Assembly (NCBI GenBank): GCA_035624785.1
Contig: DASPQV010000018.1
Location: 1 to 55,847, forward strand
Direction: 5' to 3'
DNA length: 55,847 nt
Source of the DNA: JAJZNI01 sp035624785
GTDB taxonomy: Bacteria > Chloroflexota > Dormibacteria > Aeolococcales > Aeolococcaceae
The notes under the pieces were generated by a model, which worked only from the letters and a program-made list of their open reading frames with translations, was not told the origin of the DNA and made no database searches. Of the stretch, positions 35,871 to 42,789 are shown piece after piece. Every line of letters begins with the position of its first letter. The stretch's first letter is position 1. Both the position numbers and the translations under genes were made by a program.

Positions 35871-36149
35871 CTAGCCCTCCCTGATCCCCGAGGGCCGGTG
35901 GGTGGCGCCCTCCAGCTGGGCGACCGCGTCGCTGAGCAGCTCGTGGGCCAGCTCCGACAGTGCCCGCGACACCGCGAGGTCCTCCCCGACCCTGGGCAGC
36001 GAGGGGTCCAGGGGGTTGCGCCGCGCCGTGCCGCGGCCGTGGAGCGTCCGATCGCCGGTGACGAGCTTCGCCACCGCCACCGTCCGCTCATCGTCCTCCT
36101 CGAGGCGGAGCTCCATGCTCCACCTGCCTGCGACAGCCTCCGCGCTCAT
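35871..36149 (-). CDS. DUF1876 domain protein
   Basis: A 92-residue protein with the DUF1876 landmarks: WSMELRLEEDDERTVAVAKL, the GRGTARRNPLDPSLPRVGED block and LAVSRALSELAHELL. The family is a dsRBD-like fold widespread in actinobacteria; its function is unknown. ATG at 36149. Downstream is the winged-helix gene, 96 bp away. Confidence 0.83.
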   Translation of the reverse strand: MSAEAVAGRWSMELRLEEDDERTVAVAKLVTGDRTLHGRGTARRNPLDPSLPRVGEDLAVSRALSELAHELLSDAVAQLEGATHRPSGIREG

Positions 36150-36238
36150 CGCTCTCGACCCTCCGCGACCCGGTCCGCGCCCACCGCTACCTGCGCTGCA
36201 GACGATGCACCGGATCGGCTCCGAGCGCTAGGGGCCTT

Positions 36239-36276
36239 GGCCATGTCAACCCGGCCTGGGCCATGACAACCCGGCC
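36239..36276. repeat. 20-bp-period tandem repeat upstream of fmdB-like gene
   Basis: GGCCATGTCAACCCGGCC (36239-36256) is repeated as GGCCATGACAACCCGGCC (36259-36276), 17 of 18 bases identical, with a 20-bp period (about two helical turns). It lies 66 bp upstream of the FmdB start at 36343. It looks like a double operator or a small duplication. Confidence 0.45.
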
Positions 36277-36342
36277 GAGAAGGAGTACACCGTGAGCCTG
36301 GAGAAGCTGGGTTGGCTCCGAGAAAGACCGAGGAGGACTGCG

Positions 36343-36519
36343 ATGCCGACCTACGAGTTCGAATGCCGAGATTGCGGAAAGCGCTTTGAAATCGTCACTC
36401 GAATCAGTGAGCACGACAAGCTGAAGAAGGAGCCGCCCGCCTGCCCCGAGTGTGGCAAGCGCGACACCCGCCAGCTGGCCTCCCTCTTCAGCTGCAAGGT
36501 GGCCAGCCCCGGTTTCTAG
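36343..36519 (+). CDS. FmdB-family zinc ribbon protein
   Basis: The 58-residue protein MPTYEFECRDCGKRFEI followed by CPECGK is a typical FmdB regulatory-type zinc ribbon with two CxxC knuckles (CRDC and CPEC). GAGGAGG upstream supports ATG 36343, where family proteins begin; GTG at 36292, 17 codons up in frame, also has AAGGAG seven bases before it, so a longer form is possible. Role undefined; similar proteins occur near formamidase or amidase genes, none here. Confidence 0.85.
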   Translation: MPTYEFECRDCGKRFEIVTRISEHDKLKKEPPACPECGKRDTRQLASLFSCKVASPGF

Positions 36520-36579
36520 GCCCGGCAAGGGTTGGGGGAGCCGCCCGGACGGCGAAGGACCCCCTGATAGCATGGTCGC

Positions 36580-37569
36580 GTGGGTGAGGCGGTCTTAGTC
36601 GGATCCAGCGCGGTCGAGAAGCAGCTCGAGCAGCACCGTCGCGACCTGACCGCGTACTGCTACCGGATGCTGGGCTCTCCCTTCGAGGCCGAGGATGCAG
36701 TGCAGGAGACCATGCTGCGTGCCTGGCGCGGTCTCGACCAGTTCGAGGGGCGCGCGGCGCTGCGCTCATGGCTGTACCGGATCGCCACCAACGTCTGTCT
36801 CGACATGGTCAGGGGACGGGCTCATCGGGCCATGCCCATGGACCTCGGACCGGCCCGCACCCTGGACAACGTCACCATGAGCACGCTGCCGGAGGCAACC
36901 TGGATCCAGCCGATGCCCGACAGCACCGTGGCGGCGGCCGCCGATCCCGCCGAGCTGACCGTCAAGCACGAGGCCATCACGCTCGCCTTCGTCACCGCCC
37001 TTCAGCACCTGCCCGCGCGCCAGCGCGCCGTGCTCATCCTCTGCGAGGTGCTGCGCTGGCGGGCGAGCGAGGTCGCCGAGCTGCTCGACACCACCGCGGC
37101 GGCGGTGAACAGCGCGCTGCAGCGCGCCCGGGCGACCCTGGGCTCGCGGGGGGTCAGCAGTGACGACCCCGTCCCGAGGCTCGATGAGACCCAGCGGACG
37201 CTGCTGGCACGCTACCTGAAGGCCTTCGAGAGCTACGACTTCCCGACCCTCACCTCGCTGATCAGAGAGGACGCCATCCAGTCGATGCCGCCCTACGAGA
37301 TGTGGCTGTCAGGGCGCGACAGCATCTTCGCCTGGTGGGTCGGACCTGGCATCGGCTGCCGCGACTCCCGCCTGCTGCCCACGGTGCGGGCCAACGGCTT
37401 GGCGGCCTTCGGTCAGTACAAGCCGGATCCCAGTGGTGGCGCCGGCCGCACCCCGTGGGCGCTCCAGGTGCTGGAGCTCGACGAGCGCGGCATCGCCCAG
37501 CTCAACTTCTTCCTGGACACGGAGCGCCTCTTCCCGCTCTTCGGCCTGCCGCTCCGGCTCGACGGCTGA
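36580..37569 (+). CDS. ECF sigma factor, SigG/TIGR02960-like, with SnoaL-like tail
   Basis: A 329-residue ECF sigma factor. Region 2 (about 17-90) contains LTAYCYRMLGSPFEAEDAVQ and FEGRAALRSWLYRIATNVCLDM; region 4 (about 140-195) contains LPARQRAVLILCEVLRWRAS and AAAVNSALQRARATL. A C-terminal SnoaL-like domain of about 120 residues follows, as in the SigG/TIGR02960 branch, where such tails often replace an anti-sigma factor. No dedicated anti-sigma gene adjoins; a STAS gene lies on the other strand 107 bp away. GTG start at 36580. Confidence 0.9.
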   Translation: MGEAVLVGSSAVEKQLEQHRRDLTAYCYRMLGSPFEAEDAVQETMLRAWRGLDQFEGRAALRSWLYRIATNVCLDMVRGRAHRAMPMDLGPARTLDNVTMSTLPEATWIQPMPDSTVAAAADPAELTVKHEAITLAFVTALQHLPARQRAVLILCEVLRWRASEVAELLDTTAAAVNSALQRARATLGSRGVSSDDPVPRLDETQRTLLARYLKAFESYDFPTLTSLIREDAIQSMPPYEMWLSGRDSIFAWWVGPGIGCRDSRLLPTVRANGLAAFGQYKPDPSGGAGRTPWALQVLELDERGIAQLNFFLDTERLFPLFGLPLRLDG

Positions 37570-37676
37570 TCCTGCCGGCGCTCCGGTCGCCCAGCCCGCG
37601 GCGGTCGGGCCGGGACATGGCACCATCGCCTTCCGTCACTGTCCAGTTGTGGACATGGATGGCGTAAAGGCGCGGC

Positions 37677-37961
37677 TCACTCAATCAGCACGTCGTCCAG
37701 GCCCATGAGGGCGACGATCTCAGCCAGCGCCTTCGAGGGGCACCGCAGCCTGACCCGGCACCCATGGCGCTTCACCGCAAGCTGCAAGCGGGCCAGGGCG
37801 TCGACGGTCACGGCATCGGCTGCCACGTCACTCACGTAGCAGTCCACCAACCGGCTCTGGCCTGCGCCCAGAAGCTGGCCGACCCGCTGGCACAGACCGG
37901 GGAGGTCGGCGCGCGCCAGCGGTCCCCGGATCGTCAATGCGGCGCCGGGCTGCTCTTGCAT
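37677..37961 (-). CDS. STAS domain protein
   Basis: This 94-residue single STAS domain resembles SpoIIAA-like anti-sigma factor antagonists: LTIRGPLARADLPGLCQRV, a central VDALARLQLAVKRHGCRVRL helix-strand pair and a C-terminal ALAEIVALMGLDDVLIE helix. The usual DSSG phosphorylation site is replaced by AVTVDAL, as in a common actinobacterial subgroup, so phosphoregulation at Ser is doubtful. ATG at 37961 has GGAGG upstream. Partner unknown. Confidence 0.8.
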   Translation of the reverse strand: MQEQPGAALTIRGPLARADLPGLCQRVGQLLGAGQSRLVDCYVSDVAADAVTVDALARLQLAVKRHGCRVRLRCPSKALAEIVALMGLDDVLIE

Positions 37962-38274
37962 GGAGTCCTCCAGGGTGTGAGACGGTCGAGCGCCCCGGGA
38001 CTCATCGGGCCGCCAACTCGAAGAACCAGCACCCGGGCCGGCGCGGCGACGGCTGATCTGCCGTCCATCGCTCTCCAGCCGGCGGTGACCGCTGATTTCA
38101 CTGCCGGTCCCCCGTCATAACCCGCAGGCGACCAACCCCATCGGGAGAGCTCAGGTGATCGGGACAGCCGCACGGGCGAGGCCGGATACCCCGGGCACGG
38201 GTAAGGGAAACCCCCGGAGAACTTGGGGGGATCCCCGGATGGCGGGGCACCGCCTGCTCGCCTACCGTGGTCGC

Positions 38275-39336
38275 ATGGTCAGCGGCTCCGTGGTGGCGGT
38301 GTCCAGCCGTGCATGGTCTGGACCCAGGCGTCGCCCCGCGCTCCGACGGCTCGCGTCGCGCGGCCTTCCCCTGGTCGCGGCCGTCGCCGGGCTGGCCGCC
38401 CTGGTGAAGGTCATCGACCCCCAGGCCGTGGTGGCCAGCCTGGGCCGCCTCGATCCCTGGATCCTGGCGCCGATCGCGGGCCTGATCGTGGGCGCCTCCT
38501 TGCTCCAGGGTCTCCGCTGGCACCTCCTGCTCCGCCGGGTCGGGGCCCGGGCCGGTCTGGTCGACAGCGAGCTGACCAACCTCTCCGCCCAGGCCGTCAG
38601 CGCGGTCGTCCCCTTCGGCGACCTCACCCGCGCGGTCATGGCCAGCCGGGCGACCGGGATCTCGTTGGGGCGTGTGGCCGCGACGGTGACGCTCCAGGAG
38701 CTCACCTTCAGCCTCCTGGTGGTCCTGGGCGCGGCGCCTGCCATCGCCCGCCTTCCCGGGGGTCCCGTGCTCATGGCCGGGCTGGTCCTGGCCATCGCCG
38801 GGATCGTCGCGCTGCTGACCGTGCCCGCCCTCTTCGCCCTGGTGCGCCATCCGCTCCGCGCCATCCCCGGCGCCCGGCGCCTCGTGGACGAGCTCGACTC
38901 GCTGCGCGACCAGGTCGGCCGGCTGCTCGTCGATCCGAGAGCGCTGGCCGGCGCCGGCCTCGATGCCGCTCGCGTGCTGCTGACCAACGCTGCGCTGATC
39001 CTCGTGCTCCGCGGCTTCCAGATCGACTCGGTGGGCTGGTGGCAGGCGGCGCTGGTGCTCGCGGTGTCATTCGTCGGTGGGGCGCTGAGCATGCTTCCGG
39101 GCGGCATCGGCGCCAACGAGGCCAGCGTCGTCGGGGTGCTGGTGCTCCTCGGCATCAACCCGGCGGCCGCGGCGGCCGCCGCCCTCGTCTTCCGGCTGAT
39201 GCTCACCCTCGTCCCCGCGGCGTGTGGCGCCGGCGCCTACGCCGTGCTGCGCCGCCGGCACTCCCTCCGGCGCGTCCAACCCCGCGTCTCCCCACGCCGG
39301 GCCGCTGACGCCGTCCCCGCCGAGCTCGCGGCCTGA
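38275..39336 (+). CDS. Lysylphosphatidylglycerol synthase TM/YbhN-like protein
   Basis: About 353 residues with eight or so TM helices of the flippase-like YbhN/LPG-synthase transmembrane (UPF0104) family. WILAPIAGLIVGASLLQGLRWHLLLRR is the characteristic first module; LTNLSAQAVSAVVPFG-DLTRAV and the late SFVGGALSMLPGGIGANEASVV block are family signatures. The domain is likely a lipid or polyprenol transporter; no synthetase domain is fused. In-frame alternatives at 38155 and 38239 exist; I prefer 38275 because the longer N-terminus is uncharged and unconserved in appearance. Confidence 0.8.
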   Translation: MVSGSVVAVSSRAWSGPRRRPALRRLASRGLPLVAAVAGLAALVKVIDPQAVVASLGRLDPWILAPIAGLIVGASLLQGLRWHLLLRRVGARAGLVDSELTNLSAQAVSAVVPFGDLTRAVMASRATGISLGRVAATVTLQELTFSLLVVLGAAPAIARLPGGPVLMAGLVLAIAGIVALLTVPALFALVRHPLRAIPGARRLVDELDSLRDQVGRLLVDPRALAGAGLDAARVLLTNAALILVLRGFQIDSVGWWQAALVLAVSFVGGALSMLPGGIGANEASVVGVLVLLGINPAAAAAAALVFRLMLTLVPAACGAGAYAVLRRRHSLRRVQPRVSPRRAADAVPAELAA

Positions 39337-39349
39337 GACGGCCCGCCGA

Positions 39350-39659
39350 GGTCAGCCGGCGCTGGCTCAGCCGAGCCTCGGCCGCCGCCCGCCGCACCTC
39401 CTCGTCGACGCTCGCCTCCGCCGAGTCCCCCCAGAGTCCATGCGGCGTGAGCAGGTGGTCGATCAGCTCCTGGAGCCCGTCGCCGTAGCCGGCCCGAGAG
39501 GCTCGGAGCCGGTCCCAGGCCTCCTCCCCAGAGCCGGGTCGGCCTTCAGCCGCCGCTCCGGGCGCGGGTCACGATCAGGGTGCCGATGGCGTCGCTGAGC
39601 ATGAGCAGCACGAGGAGGACGCCGCCGGCGGCCGCCAGCCAATGGCCCAGCTGGCTCAC
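39350..39659 (-). pseudogene. Relic of an ion-channel-like gene
   Basis: The GTG at 39659 overlaps the TetR stop in a GTGA and opens a 37-residue frame with one TM segment ending in LSDAIGTLIVTRARSGG, like the first helix of bacterial two-TM potassium-channel-type proteins. It stops at 39546. In another frame the following DNA encodes WDRLRASRAGYGDG followed by a helical segment ending near EVRRAAAEARL, which reads like a genuine C-terminal segment. The parts between are missing, suggesting deletion plus frameshift. The 37-residue piece might still be expressed as a TM miniprotein. Confidence 0.4.
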
Positions 39660-40315
39660 TCGGGACCCGTTCCAAAGAGGCGGCCGATCAGGTCCCGGGC
39701 CAGCGCCAGGAACGCCTCCCGATCCGGCTGCTCCTGGTGCAGCGAGGGCAGCATGGCGGCATGCACCCCTGCCACCAGGACGCCGGCCAGGAACGCCGGG
39801 TCGCCGGGGCGGAGCCACCCGCTCGCCATTCCCGCCGCGAGGAACGATGCCAGCGCGTCGGTGACCGGGCCCAGCTGCTCCTGGGCGGCGCCGCCGGCGT
39901 CATGGAAGAGGACGTGGTGGAGGTCTCGGTGCTCGACCGCGAACTCGAACATGGAGGCCGCCAGGGCCTCGAGGCGCGGCACCGCCAGCCCCGCATCGGC
40001 TGAGGCGTCGAGGCGCTGCGACCCCGGCCCCACGTCGGGTGAGGCCTGGAGCAGCCGCCTCGCCCGCTCCGCCATCTCGGTGTCGTACTCCAGCCTCAGC
40101 GCGGCGAGCAGCTCGGCCTTGGAGGGGAAGTAGAGGTAGGGCGTGCCCTTGGCAACGCCGGCGGCGGCCGCGACGTCGTCCATGGTGGTGCCCTGGATGC
40201 CGTGGCGCAGCAGCGCCTGCCGGGCTCCGGCGAGGATCGCCCGTCGCCGTGCGGCAGGGCTGAGCCGGGAGCGCCGGAGCGCTCCGCGCCGCCCGGGAGA
40301 GCCTGGGTTGGCCAT
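39656..40315 (-). CDS. TetR-family transcriptional regulator
   Basis: The 219-residue regulator has an N-terminal TetR HTH: RRAILAGARQALLRHGIQGT, MDDVAAAAGVAKGTPYLYFPSKAELLAAL (described in parts) with the typical GTPYLYFPSK recognition helix, followed by a ligand domain of about 140 residues. The ATG at 40315 lies two bases from a dyad operator (40317-40333), indicating autoregulation. It is divergent from the methyltransferase at 40471 with a second matching dyad between them. Confidence 0.9.
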   Translation of the reverse strand: MANPGSPGRRGALRRSRLSPAARRRAILAGARQALLRHGIQGTTMDDVAAAAGVAKGTPYLYFPSKAELLAALRLEYDTEMAERARRLLQASPDVGPGSQRLDASADAGLAVPRLEALAASMFEFAVEHRDLHHVLFHDAGGAAQEQLGPVTDALASFLAAGMASGWLRPGDPAFLAGVLVAGVHAAMLPSLHQEQPDREAFLALARDLIGRLFGTGPE

Positions 40316-40316
40316 C

Positions 40317-40333
40317 TGACTGGTGGTCAGTCT
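40317..40333. promoter_or_regulatory. TetR operator site 2 (near tetR start)
   Basis: TGACTGGTGGTCAGTCT matches the 17-bp core of the perfect operator at 40397-40413 in 13 of 17 positions, with the same half-sites TGACTG and GTCAGTC. It abuts the tetR start codon, so binding would block transcription or initiation of tetR. Confidence 0.6.
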
Positions 40334-40394
40334 AGCTTACGGCCGGCTCCCCTCACTTGGCCTGATTTGACATCTAGACCAATGGAGTGGATCA

Positions 40395-40415
40395 TATGAC
40401 TGACCGTCAGTCATA
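40395..40415. promoter_or_regulatory. TetR operator site 1, perfect 21-bp palindrome
   Basis: TATGACTGAC-C-GTCAGTCATA is a perfect palindrome with 10-bp arms, a typical TetR-family operator. It is between the divergent tetR and methyltransferase genes, 80 bp from the second site. The adjoining region is locally AT-rich, as expected of a promoter. Confidence 0.7.
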
Positions 40416-40470
40416 ATGGCCGACCGGGCGGGGCGTGGGGCCCCGCCCGCCGCGGTCAGGAGGTACCGGG

Positions 40471-41076
40471 ATGCTGCGGGAGCGGATCGGCAGGCTGTAC
40501 TACCGGCTGGCCTATCGGGGCCGGCCACGCTGGGATACCGGCACCCTGCCGGAGGCGCTGGCGGCGCTGGTCGAGGGCCGGCGCGCCGGGCGGCTGCTGG
40601 ACCTCGGCTGCGGCACGGGAGCTGCGGCGGTGCGCCTGGCCGAATCGGGCTGGCAGGTGACCGGCATCGACTACGTCCCGGCGGCGGTGGTGGCGGCCCG
40701 GCGGCGGGCCGCCGAGAGCGGGGTCGCCGCCGACTTCCGGGTCGGCGACGTGACCCACCTCGACCAGCTGGTGGACGGCTGCCGGTACGACCTCGTCTTC
40801 GACGCCGGCTGCTACCACGGCCTCTCGGAGCCGGGACGCGAGCGCTACGCCAGCGGCGTGGCCCGGGTGGCCGCCCCCGGCGCCGAGCTCCTCCTCCTCG
40901 GTTTCCATGAGGTGCCGTTGAGCTGGCGGCTGATCGGGGCCCCGGGATCCGGCACCGCCGACGTGCCGGCGCGGTTCGCGCCCTGGTTCACCGTGGAGGA
41001 ACGGGGCATGGAGACGGGCCGCCGGCTGCGCATGGAGTGGCTGCGGCTGCGGCGCCGCGGGGACGTCACAGCCTGA
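40471..41076 (+). CDS. Class I SAM-dependent methyltransferase
   Basis: The 201-residue protein starts at an ATG with AGGAGGT eight bases upstream. The SAM-binding motif I is LLDLGCGTGAAA, acidic loop GIDYVP, motif II region DFRVGDVTHL and a post-motif segment YDLVFDAGCYHGL, fitting class I methyltransferases of the Methyltransf_25/11 type. The substrate cannot be told; it may modify a small molecule. It is likely repressed by the divergent TetR through the operator at 40395-40415. Its end overlaps the convergent TIGR03085 gene by 11 bp. Confidence 0.87.
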   Translation: MLRERIGRLYYRLAYRGRPRWDTGTLPEALAALVEGRRAGRLLDLGCGTGAAAVRLAESGWQVTGIDYVPAAVVAARRRAAESGVAADFRVGDVTHLDQLVDGCRYDLVFDAGCYHGLSEPGRERYASGVARVAAPGAELLLLGFHEVPLSWRLIGAPGSGTADVPARFAPWFTVEERGMETGRRLRMEWLRLRRRGDVTA

Positions 41077-41695
41077 CGGCGGTGCCCCGGACCGCGGCGA
41101 TCGCCTCGTCGCTGCCCGAGAGCGTCACCTGAGCCGCCGACCGGCGGCCGCTCAGGTAGACGGCGAGCTCCGTGGGGGATCCGCTCAGGGTGGCCGCCCG
41201 CCCTCGGCCGAAGCTGCGCCGCCGGCCGTCGGCGGCGACCAGCACGAGGCCGTGAGGGCGGATCCGCCGGGCGAGCCGCCTCCCCAGGTACCCGGTCATC
41301 CGCCAGGACAGCGCCTCCAGCTCGGGAACGCTGCGGGGCGGCCGGCCGTTTGCCCGCCTGACGTCCTCGTGATGGATGAAGAACTCGAAGCCGTTGAGCA
41401 GCGTCCTCGCCCCGGGCAGACGCCACGGGAAGAGCGGCGCTCCCCGCCGCAGCCGACGGACCAGCGCTGGGAAGCCCCTCGCCTTCGCCGCGGCCAGCCG
41501 TCGCGCTCCCCAGCGGTGGAAATGTTCGCGGAGCACCAGGTGGGCGGCGAGGTCCGCGGTCGTCCAGCCCTCGCAGAGGGTGGGGGCATCCGGCCCCAGC
41601 TCAGCCAGGAGGTCGCAGAGCTGGCGCCTTTCGGACGCGTCGAGCGGCTCGGTTCGTGACCGGGGGACGGGCTGGGCGTGGCCGACATTGCTCAC
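41066..41695 (-). CDS. TIGR03085-type metal-binding protein (DinB-like)
   Basis: The 209-residue protein from GTG 41695 matches the actinobacterial TIGR03085 family: SEPL-like start TEPLDASERRQLCDLLAELG, TLCEGWTTADLAAHLVLREH with the metal His region, and the later NGFEFFIHHEDVRR segment. The fold resembles DinB/mycothiol-dependent maleylpyruvate isomerases, with a three-His-type metal site. Substrate unknown. It converges with the methyltransferase gene and is divergent from the DoxX-like gene. Confidence 0.8.
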   Translation of the reverse strand: MSNVGHAQPVPRSRTEPLDASERRQLCDLLAELGPDAPTLCEGWTTADLAAHLVLREHFHRWGARRLAAAKARGFPALVRRLRRGAPLFPWRLPGARTLLNGFEFFIHHEDVRRANGRPPRSVPELEALSWRMTGYLGRRLARRIRPHGLVLVAADGRRRSFGRGRAATLSGSPTELAVYLSGRRSAAQVTLSGSDEAIAAVRGTAVRL

Positions 41696-41798
41696 CGGAC
41701 CACGATATCGGGGTGCCGCCGGCGGGCTGGGCCGGCGAACGGACCCGGCGAGCGATGACGCTCCCCACCTCGAGCCCTGGCATGGCAGGCTCTTCGTC

Positions 41799-42206
41799 GT
41801 GCAGCTCCCCCTCCGCTCCCTCCCCACCCGCCTCGCCGCCGGCGCCTACATCCTGCATTCGGGCCTCGAGAAGTGGAGGGCGCCGGCCGAGCGCGCCGCT
41901 GCCCTCCACGGCGCCGCGTCCGGCGCCTACCCCTTCCTGCGCCCGATCCCGGCTGCCTTGTTCGTGAAGCTGCTCTCCGCCGGCGAGATCGGGCTCGGGG
42001 CGACCCTGCTCACGCCCGTGATCCGGGACCGGGTGGCCGGCGCCGCGCTCAGCGTCTTCTCGGGATCGCTGCTGACCATGTACCTGCGCACCCCGGCGAT
42101 GCACCGCCCCGGCAGTGTCTGGCCCACCGCGGCCGGGACCGCGGTCAGCAAGGACGTCTGGATGCTGGGCATCGGCCTCGGGCTGATCGCCGGCGACCTG
42201 GCCTGA
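41799..42206 (+). CDS. DoxX-like small membrane protein
   Basis: The GTG at 41799 opens a 135-residue frame with three to four hydrophobic helices: ALFVKLLSAGEIGLGATLL, RVAGAALSVFSGSLLTMYL and the closing SKDVWMLGIGLGLIAGDLA, which is typical of DoxX/DoxD-related proteins. Another frame beginning at ATG 41782 is out of register and lacks these. It is divergent from the TIGR03085 gene. DoxX-like proteins often act with redox systems; none adjoins. Confidence 0.7.
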   Translation: MQLPLRSLPTRLAAGAYILHSGLEKWRAPAERAAALHGAASGAYPFLRPIPAALFVKLLSAGEIGLGATLLTPVIRDRVAGAALSVFSGSLLTMYLRTPAMHRPGSVWPTAAGTAVSKDVWMLGIGLGLIAGDLA

Positions 42207-42241
42207 TCGATCCGCCCGTTGCGCCCGGGCCGGCCACGTGC

Positions 42242-42281
42242 TATCCTTTGGATACTAAATTATTTGCTTTGTCTGAACAAA
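42242..42281. promoter_or_regulatory. AT-rich promoter region with two dyads upstream of marR-MFS
   Basis: TATCC-TTT-GGATA (42242-42254) and TTTGT-CTGA-ACAAA (42268-42281) lie in a short AT-rich stretch unusual for this genome, 14-53 bp upstream of the MarR start at 42295. They fit autoregulator operators flanking the promoter of the MarR-MFS operon. Confidence 0.5.
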
Positions 42282-42294
42282 AGGCCAGCAGCCC

Positions 42295-42789
42295 GTGACC
42301 GAACGAGAGAGCCTTCTCCAGCGCTTCATCAGCCTCCAGCCACCGCTGCGCTCACGCTTCCGCTCGGCGATGTCGCCGGAGGCCCGAGCCAGCCTGCAGG
42401 CCGCCCTCGAGGAGCTGCCCGCCGCTCAGTTCGAGGTGCTCATGCTCCTCCGGGAGCACGCCGGCGGCCTGAGCATGAGCGAGCTGGCCCTGGCCCACTC
42501 GTCCACCGCCGGTTCGGCCACCCAGCTGGTGGAGCGCCTGGTCCGGATCGGCATGGTGGAGCGGCTCCGGGACCCCGGGGACCGGCGGGTGGTCCGGGTC
42601 CGGCTCTCGGCCTCCGCCCAGCAGCGCTGCGAGCAGCTGGCCAGGCATGGCATGGACCACCTGCGTGAGGTCACCGCGGCGCTGTCCGACCAGGAGCTGG
42701 AGCTCCTGGTCGGGCTGATGGCCAAGCTGGCGGGACAGGAAGCGAGCCCGGCTGAACCGGTGTCCCTCCACCTCGAGGTGCCGGCATGA
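42295..42789 (+). CDS. MarR-family transcriptional regulator
   Basis: The 164-residue protein starts with GTG. The winged-helix region contains LPAAQFEVLMLLREHAGGLS, SELALAHSSTAGSATQLVERLVRIGMVER and DRRVVRVRLSASAQQRCEQL, the recognition helix and wing of MarR proteins. Its stop overlaps the ATG of the MFS gene (ATGA), so it most likely represses its own efflux operon through the AT-rich upstream dyads and responds to a small phenolic or cationic ligand; that last point is inference. Confidence 0.9.
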   Translation: MTERESLLQRFISLQPPLRSRFRSAMSPEARASLQAALEELPAAQFEVLMLLREHAGGLSMSELALAHSSTAGSATQLVERLVRIGMVERLRDPGDRRVVRVRLSASAQQRCEQLARHGMDHLREVTAALSDQELELLVGLMAKLAGQEASPAEPVSLHLEVPA

